From the NCBI GenBank assembly GCA_905480285.1, contig CAJQPT010000033.1, positions 1-53,952 of the forward strand: a DNA stretch of 53,952 nt, written 5' to 3'. The position numbers and the translations under genes are program-made. This DNA is from an uncultured bacterium. Lineage in GTDB: Bacteria; Planctomycetota; UBA1135; GCA-002686595. The number at the start of each line of letters is the position of its first letter. Position 1 is the stretch's first letter. Below are positions 1-7,597 of the stretch, one piece after another. Under the pieces are notes generated by a model. The model was given only the letters and a program-made list of their open reading frames with translations. It did no database searches and had not been told where the DNA came from.

Positions 1-1413
1 CGAATGCCCTTCGGGAAACTCGCTGACGAGGGCCTCGAGGAGCGCCCCTGACGAGGCACCCACGGCCTGCTGCGCCGCTGCGGCGGCCAGCTCCGAGGAC
101 AGCAGGTCCGCGCGAGGGTCCTGGAGTCCAGCGAGCTGAGCTGCCGCGCGGGCCGCCCGCAGCGCGGGGTCCGGCTCATCGGGATCCTCGAGCCGCGGGA
201 CCAGCTTCACGAAGGCGCCGCGCAGCTCGACTCCGCTCGTCCCGAGCAGCGCCGTGACGTTCTGGCTGGCGCTCCCCAGGTCCCCGGCCGCGATGATCCG
301 CGCGGAGTGCACCAGGCCGAGGCCAAGGAGGCCGGCCGCAGCGAGGCGCGCCAGCAGGTGCCCGGTCCCGTCCCCGAGCCCCAGGCGCAGCGCGGGCCCC
401 GCCGACATCGCCACCAGGAGCAGGCCGGTGTACACCAGCGGCGCGAAGCGGACGAATCGGTACCAGTGCCCCTCGGCCGTGATTCCGGGGACCATGCCGG
501 TCAGGGTGGCCACGAGCATCCAGAGCAGCGCAAACCCGAAGAGCAGGCCGAGCGCCCGGGCCCGGTCGCGCCCCGGCGGCACTGCGATCAGCCCCGCGAC
601 GGCGGCGAGAATCCCCAGCGCCGCGCCGCCCCTCGACAGGGTGGAGCTCAGGCCCACCCCGAGGGCGCCGATGAGCCGGGCGGCTCCGCCCTCCTCGCCG
701 ACCGGTGCGCCGTGAATGTCCACGACCTCGGCCCCCACCGAGAGGGCCATCCAGGCGAGCGGCAGCAGGCCCGCGAGCGTCGAGAGGACGAGCGCGGGCG
801 AGAAGATCCGGCGCCAATCGGTCCACGCCAGCAGGCCAATCACCGCAAGGACAGCGAAGGGCACCTGGTAGCTGAAGTAGGTGCCGAACCCCGAGGCGAG
901 TCCAAGCCCGACGAGGACGCCCCTGGGGGCGGCGCGCCCCGGCGGGACCGCGGCCAGCCGCAGCCCGAGGTCGAAGATGAGCGCCATCCAGAGGAGGCTC
1001 TCGAAGTGGATTCCCAGATGGAGCAGCGACTCGCGCTGGAAGTGCGCCGGGCCGAAGGTGAACAGCGCCGCCGCGAGGCACGCCGCGCCTCGGCCGGCGT
1101 GCCGGCCGACGAACCCCACAGTCACGCCGAGGATCAGCAGGCCCCAGGTGATCGCAGCCGCCTTGTGGGCGAGGACGCAGGGGCCGAGGACCCAGAAGAA
1201 GGGCAGCTTGAACCAGCTCGCCACGAACCCGCCCCCCTCGTAGGGGTGGTAAGGCAGCCGCGCCAGGGCCACGTCCGTCCCCCCCAGGAGCCCAAGGGAC
1301 ACCGCTCCCTTCTCCATCTCCTCGCCGTAGAAGAACACGTCCCCCAGCGCCAGCACCATCAGGGTGCGGACCACCAGGTAGGCGATGAGGAGAGCGGCGA
1401 GGATCCGAACCAT
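1..1413 (-). CDS. Polytopic membrane protein, glycosyltransferase-39-like (partial, C-terminus off the window)
   Basis: Reading the minus strand from ATG at 1413 gives 471 open codons to the window edge, so the C-terminus is missing. The N-terminus (MVRILAALLIAYLVVRTLMV) is a membrane segment, followed by about eight more hydrophobic stretches separated by short loops. This is the layout of GT-C/ArnT-like integral membrane glycosyltransferases, but I see no unambiguous catalytic DE or DD motif near the first loop. The region after about residue 370 is soluble and Ala/Leu-rich. It is divergent from the TPR membrane protein at 1470, with only 56 bases between the starts, so both may share a control region. 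The specific substrate cannot be read from the sequence; family assignment is tentative, but the coding call is firm. Confidence 0.75.
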   Translation of the reverse strand, partial: MVRILAALLIAYLVVRTLMVLALGDVFFYGEEMEKGAVSLGLLGGTDVALARLPYHPYEGGGFVASWFKLPFFWVLGPCVLAHKAAAITWGLLILGVTVGFVGRHAGRGAACLAAALFTFGPAHFQRESLLHLGIHFESLLWMALIFDLGLRLAAVPPGRAAPRGVLVGLGLASGFGTYFSYQVPFAVLAVIGLLAWTDWRRIFSPALVLSTLAGLLPLAWMALSVGAEVVDIHGAPVGEEGGAARLIGALGVGLSSTLSRGGAALGILAAVAGLIAVPPGRDRARALGLLFGFALLWMLVATLTGMVPGITAEGHWYRFVRFAPLVYTGLLLVAMSAGPALRLGLGDGTGHLLARLAAAGLLGLGLVHSARIIAAGDLGSASQNVTALLGTSGVELRGAFVKLVPRLEDPDEPDPALRAARAAAQLAGLQDPRADLLSSELAAAAAQQAVGASSGALLEALVSEFPEGHS

Positions 1414-1451
1414 GGGTCCGAGGGTACGGAATCAGCGCCGCCCGTTCCCGT

Positions 1452-1460
1452 CGCTACCAT
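1452..1460 (+). promoter_or_regulatory. Putative -10 element CGCTACCAT, leaderless-type
   Basis: TACCAT (1455-1460) fits the TANNNT pattern of a sigma-70-like -10 element and ends 9 bases before the GTG start at 1470. No Shine-Dalgarno sequence lies between them. The same SCTANNNT pattern recurs before other starts in the window. Confidence 0.4.
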
Positions 1461-1469
1461 CCAGGTCGC

Positions 1470-3344
1470 GTGTCCGCACCTAGCTCCCCCCCCCTGACCC
1501 ATGGCCCGCCCTCCGGCGGCGCGCTCGGGGTGACGTCGGAGGGGTCGACTCCCCCGGCTCAGGGTGCCCTCCGCCGGAGCTGGCTGGGGCTCGCGTGCCT
1601 GCTCCTGGTGACCCTCGTGATCTGGGGCCCCGCATCGATCCCGGAGGCTCCTGGCCCCTCCTTCGACGACCGGGAGGCGGTGATCGGTAACCCCGTGGTC
1701 GAGGGCTCGCTGCCGGCCGTCGCCGCCTTCGAGCGGGACTACTGGCACCACCTCGAGGATGCCGGCCACTTCCGCCCCCTGGCCTCGCTGCTCCTCCGCT
1801 GGGATCAGTCCCGCTCGGGCCCGCCCGCCGGGGAGCGGTCCGGCGCGGCACCGGCGAGCCGCTCCGGCGCCGAGCCCGACTGGGGAGCGTTCCGCGAGAC
1901 CAACGTGGTCCTGCACGCCCTCGTGATCCTGCTCCTGGGCGCCGCGCTGATCCGCCTCGATCGTGCCCATGGACTCCCGATCCCGTGGATCGGGCTCGGT
2001 CTCCTCGCGCTGCACCCCGCCTGCGCGGACGTGGTCGCGTGGGTCTCCGGGCGGACCTCACTGGTCTCCGCTCTCGGCGCAGGCCTCGGCCTCCTCGGCG
2101 CCACCTTCCTCGCACGGACGTCCCGCGCGCCAGGCCTCGGCGGCGCCGTACTCGCCTTCACGGCCTGCAGCGTCGCGCTCCTCGGCAAGGAGGACGGCGT
2201 CGTCCTCGTGCCCGTGCTCGCCCTGGTGGCTGCCCGCTGCGCAGGAGGCCGCGGGGGACTCGGAGCGCTCGCCGGCGGGCTCATCGCGCTCGCGGCGGTC
2301 GCGGCCCTTCGACAGCAGGCGCTCGGTTCACCGCTGCCCTCCTCCCCCTCGGCCCCGCTCGCCTCGCTTCCGCTGCTCGAACGGGTGCCGATCGGCCTCG
2401 CCGCGTGGTGGAGGGGGCTGATGGAGTTCCTCACCCCCTGGGCCGCCTGGCCCCCTTCAGCCCACCTCGCGGACCTGGAGTTGAGCCCGGGGGCTGGGCC
2501 ACGGGCGCTGGCGCTGATCGCGGTCTTCCTGGTGGCCTTCATGGCCCTTGCCCGGCAGACCGTACGCCAGACCGGCCGCCAGCGAGCCCGAGCCGCCGCC
2601 GGCCTCGCGAGCCTGGGGGCTGTACTGATCGCCATCGCGCCGCTCGTGCAGCTCGTTCCAGCGGGAGAGCTCTTCGCCCCACGCTTCCTCTATCAGCCCT
2701 TGCTCCTGGGCTGCTATGGCGTCGCCGCTCTGGCAGACACGGCCCTCGCTCCCCTGCGCTCCCGGCGCCTTCGGATCGCGGTCCAGGTCGGGATCCTCGC
2801 GGTGTGCGCGGCCGCCGCGCCCCGTGCGGCCGCCACCTACGAGGGGCGCGCCTCGTTCTGGAGCGCGCACCTCCCGGACCACAGCGAGGACCCCCGGGTC
2901 TGGAATGATCTGGGCAACGCGGCGCGCGAGGCGGGGGAGCTCGCCGAGGCGCGCGCCGCCTTCGAGAGAGCGGTCCAGCTGGACCCTGACTACAGCAGAC
3001 CACGCACCAACCTCGGCACGCTCGCGCTGGCGGAGGGAGACCTCCTGGAGGCCGAGCTGCAGCTGCGGGCGGCGGTCGCAGCGGGCCCCAGAAACCCCGT
3101 GGCCCGCGCCAACCTCGGCAACGTGCTCCTGCGCGCTGAGGCCTTCGAGGAGGCCGCGGAGGAGTACCGCCGGGCCACAGCCCTCGCGCCGGGACGAGCC
3201 GCATACCACCGCGGCCTGGGCCGAGCTCTACGCCTCGCCGGAGACGCCGTGGCCGCCCGCGCGGCGCTGCAGCAGGCGCTCGCCCTCGACCCAGGCGACG
3301 AGCGCGCCCGCGCGGAGCTGGGGCGACTGGGGACGGAGCGATGA
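1470..3344 (+). CDS. Polytopic membrane protein with C-terminal TPR repeats
   Basis: A 624-residue protein. After a short Pro/Ser-rich leader there is a membrane segment (about residues 37-55), then a soluble loop with a DDREA motif of the type seen in O-mannosyltransferase/TMTC-like proteins, then roughly eight hydrophobic segments to about residue 450. The last 160 residues are at least four tetratricopeptide repeats, with signatures such as WNDLGNAAREAGELAEARAA and NPVARANLGNVLLRAEAFEE. Known TMTC-like proteins combine a membrane glycosyltransferase core with TPRs; a sugar-transfer or envelope-assembly role is inferred. The GTG start at 1470 was chosen because a -10-like box ends 9 bases upstream. 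It is divergent from the similarly polytopic protein at 1-1413. Confidence 0.8.
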   Translation: MSAPSSPPLTHGPPSGGALGVTSEGSTPPAQGALRRSWLGLACLLLVTLVIWGPASIPEAPGPSFDDREAVIGNPVVEGSLPAVAAFERDYWHHLEDAGHFRPLASLLLRWDQSRSGPPAGERSGAAPASRSGAEPDWGAFRETNVVLHALVILLLGAALIRLDRAHGLPIPWIGLGLLALHPACADVVAWVSGRTSLVSALGAGLGLLGATFLARTSRAPGLGGAVLAFTACSVALLGKEDGVVLVPVLALVAARCAGGRGGLGALAGGLIALAAVAALRQQALGSPLPSSPSAPLASLPLLERVPIGLAAWWRGLMEFLTPWAAWPPSAHLADLELSPGAGPRALALIAVFLVAFMALARQTVRQTGRQRARAAAGLASLGAVLIAIAPLVQLVPAGELFAPRFLYQPLLLGCYGVAALADTALAPLRSRRLRIAVQVGILAVCAAAAPRAAATYEGRASFWSAHLPDHSEDPRVWNDLGNAAREAGELAEARAAFERAVQLDPDYSRPRTNLGTLALAEGDLLEAELQLRAAVAAGPRNPVARANLGNVLLRAEAFEEAAEEYRRATALAPGRAAYHRGLGRALRLAGDAVAARAALQQALALDPGDERARAELGRLGTER

Positions 3345-3419
3345 GCGAACCGGCGCGGCGAGAACCGTGAGTGACCCCTTGTGACGCGCGGGGGACGGAT
3401 GAATCGCAGCGGGCTCGCC

Positions 3420-3448
3420 TTGTCGGGCTCCAGTGACCGGCCTATATC
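3420..3448 (+). promoter_or_regulatory. Putative sigma-70-like promoter of the cytochrome gene
   Basis: TTGTCG (3420-3425) and TATATC (3443-3448) are separated by 17 bases, the optimal spacing for housekeeping sigma factors. The patch is AT-rich in a GC-rich background. Transcription would begin near 3455, at or next to the GTG codon at 3456. Confidence 0.5.
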
Positions 3449-3455
3449 TACTCCT

Positions 3456-3851
3456 GTGAGCCGCCCCCTTTTGACCCCAAGCATGACCCTCGCCGCGCTG
3501 ACGCTGGCGCTCGTGGGAGGGCTCGCCTCCTCGGGGTGTGACAGCGCATCGGCCTACGAGCAGCTCAGCGGCGAGCAGATCTACGCGCGGCTCTGCACCC
3601 AGTGCCACGGTACCGAGGGCCGCGCGCTCCACGGCCGAGGCGGCAGCTACCTGGGCAAGCGCAAGTACTGGACCCGGGCCACCCTGCTCGAGTACCTGGA
3701 GGATCCCCAGGCGTACAAGCGCAAGGCGCCCCACCTCTCGGCCGCCAAGTACATGCCGCCCCTCAACCGGTACGTCCCGCCCGCGGCCCGCGAGCGCCTG
3801 GTCGGCCACGTACTCGGCCTCATGGACGCGCTGGAAGCCGGCAGACGCTGA
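3456..3851 (+). CDS. Small c-type cytochrome lipoprotein
   Basis: 131 residues from GTG 3456; ATG 3483 is an equally possible start. A hydrophobic signal segment ends in a lipobox-like LASSGC, so the mature protein would carry a lipid on Cys28. A single haem-binding motif CTQCH (residues 47-51) follows, and KYMPPLNRYVPP supplies a candidate axial methionine. Size and layout match monohaem cytochrome c (class I) electron carriers facing the periplasm. It stands alone: downstream is a convergent gene, and upstream the TPR gene ends 111 bases away. A redox partner is not evident in this window. The stop codon lies inside a 13-bp tandem repeat. Confidence 0.85.
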   Translation: MSRPLLTPSMTLAALTLALVGGLASSGCDSASAYEQLSGEQIYARLCTQCHGTEGRALHGRGGSYLGKRKYWTRATLLEYLEDPQAYKRKAPHLSAAKYMPPLNRYVPPAARERLVGHVLGLMDALEAGRR

Positions 3852-3909
3852 CGGTAGGCGCTGACGGCAGGCGCAGTCGGTAGGCGCAGTCGGCAGGCGC
3901 AGTCGGCCG
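3845..3909. repeat. Five tandem 13-bp units between convergent genes
   Basis: Five consecutive 13-base units (3845-3857, 3858-3870, 3871-3883, 3884-3896, 3897-3909) follow the consensus GCGCWGWCGGYAG. The array starts within the last codons of the cytochrome gene, contains its stop, and ends two bases before the stop of the convergent dehydrogenase gene. Because 13 is not a multiple of three, growth of the array inside a gene would shift frame; here it fills the gap between two gene ends. Confidence 0.9.
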
Positions 3910-3911
3910 CC

Positions 3912-5069
3912 TCAGCCGCGGGACTGCTCGTCGACGTAGGCGAGCTTGACGAAGGGCCCGTTCAGGAAGGTCTCCGTCGGCACCTCGGACTGGAGCAGGG
4001 GCCCCTTGTGGCCGCCCTCCAGCACGATGCGTAGCACCTCGGCGATACCCGCCGCCGTCGTGGACTGGATCGCCCGCAGCCGCCGACCGCCGACCTCGAT
4101 GCTGGGGCAGAAGAGCGCCGCGCGCTCGGCGCGGAGCGCGCCGTCCTTGTCCCGGCCCTCGACCGAAGCGTAGACCACCACGAGGTCATCCTCGACGTGC
4201 GGGATGGCGGCCTCCATGGCCTCCTGCAGCCGCGCCGGGCGATCGTCTCCCTCGGGGATACCGGCCAGGACACCGTCGACCCATTCGTAGTGGCCGGGAT
4301 GCCGGAGCGTCTTGTAGTCCAGGTCCCGGACCTTGCCCGCCAGCGCCTCGGGCAGGTCCGCAGCCCCGCCGGAGGTCAGCGCCTCCTCGAAGGGGAAGCC
4401 GTGGAGCAGGACGGTCTTGCACTCGGTGAGAGACGGCAGCTCCACCGTCTCGAAGTCACGCACCGCGATGGCGTCCTTCACGTACTCCGTCGCCACCCCC
4501 ACGGGGCTCCAGGTCCAGCCGTAGAAGTGCGGCTCGGTGGCGTGGCGCGTGATGGCCCCCACTCGCATCTCCAGCTTATCCACGGTGTCGACGCCCCACG
4601 CCGAGGTGGCCCGCTGGAAGAGGTCGTTCCCGAGGATGTTGATGTAGCCCGGCGCGAGGCCGCACTGAAGCGCGAAGCAGGTCTCTGCACCCTCGGCGAT
4701 ACCGAGCACCTCGTTGGTCTCCGCCACGTACTCGGTGAGGTTGAGGTAGTGACAACCGTGCTCCTTCGCGAGCCGGGCCATGCGGGGCGCCTGGGCGCCG
4801 GGGAGGCAGTCCAGGATAGCAGAGGCCCCGTCGAGGATCCCAGCCAACTCGTCGCTGCTGCCGGTCGCGGGCATCGTGATGCCGCGGGCAGCCGGCGCGT
4901 CCGTGGGGACATCCACGTTCGCGAAGGCGCAGGCGTCATCCGCAGCGTCCTGAGACAGGTCCCCGAGGACCACCTCAGCCGCCATCCCCGAGTCGTTGCG
5001 AAGGAGCAGGGCGAGGGCACGGCCAATACCGCCAGAGCCGGCGATGAAGATGGTCGGACGGTTGGACAT
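3912..5069 (-). CDS. Saccharopine dehydrogenase-like oxidoreductase
   Basis: 385 residues from ATG 5069. The N-terminus is a Rossmann nucleotide-binding fold with GSGGIGRALALLL in place of the classical GxGxxG, then an acidic residue after strand 2 (VVLGD). The middle (DGASAILDCLPG, HCHYLNLTEY-like segments) and the long C-terminal half match the saccharopine dehydrogenase/homospermidine synthase-like family in length and order. Family members catalyse NAD(P)-dependent reactions on amino-acid adducts; which one this is cannot be decided here. It is followed by the repeat array and preceded by a 225-base gap, so it is probably transcribed alone from a -10-like box at 5111-5116. Confidence 0.8.
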   Translation of the reverse strand: MSNRPTIFIAGSGGIGRALALLLRNDSGMAAEVVLGDLSQDAADDACAFANVDVPTDAPAARGITMPATGSSDELAGILDGASAILDCLPGAQAPRMARLAKEHGCHYLNLTEYVAETNEVLGIAEGAETCFALQCGLAPGYINILGNDLFQRATSAWGVDTVDKLEMRVGAITRHATEPHFYGWTWSPVGVATEYVKDAIAVRDFETVELPSLTECKTVLLHGFPFEEALTSGGAADLPEALAGKVRDLDYKTLRHPGHYEWVDGVLAGIPEGDDRPARLQEAMEAAIPHVEDDLVVVYASVEGRDKDGALRAERAALFCPSIEVGGRRLRAIQSTTAAGIAEVLRIVLEGGHKGPLLQSEVPTETFLNGPFVKLAYVDEQSRG

Positions 5070-5110
5070 GGGAGTTCAGATGGGGTGAGGGATCCGGAAA
5101 ACGGGCGAGG

Positions 5111-5119
5111 AGGGTAGCC
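5111..5119 (-). promoter_or_regulatory. Putative -10 element GGCTACCCT
   Basis: On the minus strand GGCTACCCT (TACCCT, 5116 to 5111) matches the recurring SCTANNNT motif. It would start transcription about 35 bases before the dehydrogenase ATG at 5069. No convincing -35 element is visible. Confidence 0.35.
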
Positions 5120-5294
5120 GATGGCCCGCGCCCCCGACGACCCACCGGGGGCCGATTCTCACGGGGCTGGCGTCAGGGTGATCCAGGCTGCGTCTCGGCG
5201 CCGCCCCTGGACGCGCAGGTGCCTCAAGGGGATACGGCACCTCACCCCGGCGCCTCTCCACCACTTCCCAACCGCCTTCCAACCCCCTCAGGCC

Positions 5295-5708
5295 TCAGGC
5301 CTCGTCCCAGATGAACTGGACGGGGAGCTCGACGTTGCTGCCCAGGGTGGCGTGAACGGGGCAGCCCAGCGCGGCCTTCTCCAGCGCAGCCCTCGCCTGG
5401 GCGCTGAAGGCGCCAGGGATCTCGATCGTGACCTCGATCCGCGCGATGCGCCGCACAGGGTCCGCCGCCATAACCTTGGTGGCCGAGGCGGTGGCGCGGG
5501 TGAGGTCCCATCCGTGCCGCTCGGCCACGATGCCCATGATCGTGAGCATGCACGAGGCGAGCCCGGTGGCGACGAGATCTGTGGGCGAGAAGGACTCGCC
5601 CTTGCCCTGGTTGTCGACCGGGGCGTCGGTGACGAGCTTCGTGCCCGACAGGAGGTGGCTTGCTTCGGTCCGAAGCTCACCGCGATAGCTGCTCTTGATG
5701 GTCGTCAT
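5295..5708 (-). CDS. OsmC family protein
   Basis: 137 residues, the usual OsmC size. The two conserved redox cysteines are present in ATGLASCMLTIMG and LGCPVHATL, along with the FSPTDLVATGLASC motif that packs against the reactive cysteine in the dimer. Family members are cytoplasmic thiol peroxidases that reduce organic or inorganic hydroperoxides. It begins 12 bases after the stop of the amidohydrolase-like gene on the same strand, so the two are probably co-transcribed. The particular subgroup (OsmC versus YhfA-like) cannot be fixed; the short N-terminus and SPTDL motif favour the YhfA-like OsmC branch. Confidence 0.92.
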   Translation of the reverse strand: MTTIKSSYRGELRTEASHLLSGTKLVTDAPVDNQGKGESFSPTDLVATGLASCMLTIMGIVAERHGWDLTRATASATKVMAADPVRRIARIEVTIEIPGAFSAQARAALEKAALGCPVHATLGSNVELPVQFIWDEA

Positions 5709-5720
5709 GAATGGTCCGGC

Positions 5721-7463
5721 TCAGCGCCCGTCGTGGAGAATCTCTCCGTTGACCACGGTCATGAGGACCGTGGCTCCAAGTGCCCGCCTGGCGTCACCTG
5801 GCCCCAGCTGGGTCAGATCCACGTCGAGCACCGTCAGATCTCCACCATAGCCCCTGGCGAGGAGCCCGCGGCGGTCCTCCTGGGTGGCCGCGAAGGCGGC
5901 ACCGGAGGTCATTCCGCCGAGCACCTGGTTCGCTGTCAGGCTCTGGCCGAGGGTGAACGCCGCCTCGGCCGGCGCCGCGGCGGACCGGCGACTCACGCCG
6001 GCAAAGAACGTCACGCGTGGATCCGCCGCGCCCGCGGGGTAACCGCTTCCCAGGGCCAGGGGCTGAGAGGCCGCCGCCACCAGGCTCCGCCAAGCCTGGA
6101 GACCAAGCGTGCGGTCATTCCCAAGCCGCTCGACCGCCCACACCGCCTGCCGCGCGAGACGGCCGGGCTGCGCCGAGGGCACGATGGCGAGGGGCCCTAT
6201 CCGCGAGCGCTCAGACGCGGTGCAGAGGTCCACCCCCTCAAGGCGAGGGCGCAGGCCGATGAACCCGGGGAGGTCGGCGCGAGCCCGATCGTAGATATCA
6301 AGGGCGAGCCCGACGGCGCGATCACCCGCGCACTGGATCGCTGGCTGGCGGCCCAGGCGCGCCGCATCGGTCACGAGCTCACTCGCTCGGGCGAAACCGA
6401 TCGAGAGGGCCCCTCGCTGCCCCGGGGCATCGACGTAGGCCTCGTCCAGCGCCGCTCCGCCCACGGCAAGGGACCCATCGAGGCGGAGCGCGACACCGAC
6501 CATCACGAATCTGTCCGCGCCTGAGGGGTCGCGCTCCCACCCGCTCCACTCCTCGGCCGACGCCTCGGCCTCGGCATCAAGAAACCCGACAACGCGGATC
6601 CGCAGCCGGCCGTCCGCGCGCAGCTGCGACAGGGCCCGCGCCTCGTCAGCCTCCAGCCCCATGAGATGCACGCAGGTCACCCCCGCGCGCAGCAGCACCT
6701 CCTGGGCGCGAAGGATCCTTCGGGCTCGCTCGCTCGAGGACGGCGACGGAAGCTCTGTCAGAGCCGCGGCCGCGGCGGCTCCCTGCAGCCACCCTCCCGG
6801 CGACGCCGCGCGCGCCCCGGCCCCTTCTTCACCCGCTTGCAAAGCGCTCGCCCCGAGCCCGCACGCCGACCAGCCGGCGCCGTTCAGCAGGATGCCGTCC
6901 CCCGACACCTCGTGGAGTATCACAGGGTGGCCTGGCAGCGCCGCCGTGATCGCAGCCGCGAGCGACCGCCGGTCCTTGTCCGTTGCGCCGCCCTCCTCCA
7001 CGGAGCGCCACCCTCCAGCCTGCACCCAGCGCCCCACAGGGAGCGCCGCCGCGCGCGCCTGCAGCGCCTGGATCAACGCCGTCCGGCCTGCGCACGCCGA
7101 GAGGTCCACCCGCTCGAGGTCCCGCCCGAGTCGCTCCAGCTCACCGTGAGCATCCTGGAACCCCGGGTAGATGAAGCCGCCCGTCAAGTCGACCCGGCGC
7201 GCTGCCCGTCCAGCATCGAGCGAGGCGAGCTCACGCTCCCCCCCGATCCCGACGATTCGCCCTCCTTGCACGAGGATGGCAGACGATGTGCCCTGCCGGT
7301 TCAGCGGCTCTGCCCGCCGGCCGTCGAAGCCCGCAAACACCGTCGCGCCGGTGAACAGCGTGGCCTCGCGGGCCTCCTGCACGGCGAGGCCGCCCGGCGC
7401 CAGCATCACACCCGCGAGGCCGAGCAGTGCGAGCGAGTGAAGGGTCCGGAGTGGGTGTCGCAT
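5721..7463 (-). CDS. Exported YtcJ-like amidohydrolase homologue, probably catalytically dead
   Basis: 580 residues with an N-terminal signal peptide (cleavage likely after GGLAVQ). The order of blocks matches the YtcJ/LAF3-type amidohydrolase family from end to end: PGFQDAHGEL near 100-109, a VALRLDGSLAVGGAALDEAY block near 324-343, AIQCAGDRA near 375-382, RLEGV near 407-411, LGSGYPAGAADP near 471-482, TSGAA near 519 and the GGDLTVLD tail. Compared with the family consensus, the second His of HxH is Glu108, the GH in the substrate loop is GD (189), the KxxxDG lysine is Ala325, the IHA histidine is Gln377, the EH histidine is Gly410 and the GSD aspartate is Gly474. Only His106 of the usual ligands remains. 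The reading frame is intact, so it looks like a maintained non-enzymatic homologue. Co-directional with osmC, 12 bases apart. Confidence 0.85.
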   Translation of the reverse strand: MRHPLRTLHSLALLGLAGVMLAPGGLAVQEAREATLFTGATVFAGFDGRRAEPLNRQGTSSAILVQGGRIVGIGGERELASLDAGRAARRVDLTGGFIYPGFQDAHGELERLGRDLERVDLSACAGRTALIQALQARAAALPVGRWVQAGGWRSVEEGGATDKDRRSLAAAITAALPGHPVILHEVSGDGILLNGAGWSACGLGASALQAGEEGAGARAASPGGWLQGAAAAAALTELPSPSSSERARRILRAQEVLLRAGVTCVHLMGLEADEARALSQLRADGRLRIRVVGFLDAEAEASAEEWSGWERDPSGADRFVMVGVALRLDGSLAVGGAALDEAYVDAPGQRGALSIGFARASELVTDAARLGRQPAIQCAGDRAVGLALDIYDRARADLPGFIGLRPRLEGVDLCTASERSRIGPLAIVPSAQPGRLARQAVWAVERLGNDRTLGLQAWRSLVAAASQPLALGSGYPAGAADPRVTFFAGVSRRSAAAPAEAAFTLGQSLTANQVLGGMTSGAAFAATQEDRRGLLARGYGGDLTVLDVDLTQLGPGDARRALGATVLMTVVNGEILHDGR

Positions 7464-7516
7464 GGGGAGAATCCGGACCGATCAGCGCCGGCGGAAGGTC
7501 CGCGGCCAGAACCATC

Positions 7517-7541
7517 GTGCCCCGGCCACGGGCCGGGGCGC
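7517..7541. other. GC-rich inverted repeat in a divergent intergenic region
   Basis: GCCCCGGCC (7519-7527), a 3-base loop, then GGCCGGGGC (7531-7539), extendable by one wobble and one more pair. It sits between the divergent amidohydrolase-like gene (start 7463) and the SDR gene (start 7598), where a terminator makes little sense. It may be an operator-like dyad or a chance GC hairpin. Confidence 0.4.
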
Positions 7542-7582
7542 AAGGTCTGCGGGGCCGCGCTCCCCCGTGAGGGCCCGGACGA

Positions 7583-7591
7583 GGCTACACT
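7583..7591 (+). promoter_or_regulatory. Putative -10 element GGCTACACT, leaderless-type
   Basis: TACACT (7586-7591) is followed by exactly six bases and the ATG at 7598. Six bases is the normal gap between a -10 hexamer and the transcription start, so the message could begin at the A of the start codon. The six bases are all C, and there is no Shine-Dalgarno sequence. Confidence 0.5.
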
Positions 7592-7597
7592 CCCCCC

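Noticed and set aside
307-1497. Long plus-strand open frame opposite the left-edge membrane protein
   Set aside because: The translation is rich in Arg, Gly, Pro, Glu and Gln with no family features, and the minus strand encodes a clear membrane protein. It is a high-GC shadow frame.
5121-6524. 467-codon plus-strand frame over osmC and the amidohydrolase-like gene
   Set aside because: It crosses two minus-strand genes with recognisable domains, and its own translation has no recognisable motif.
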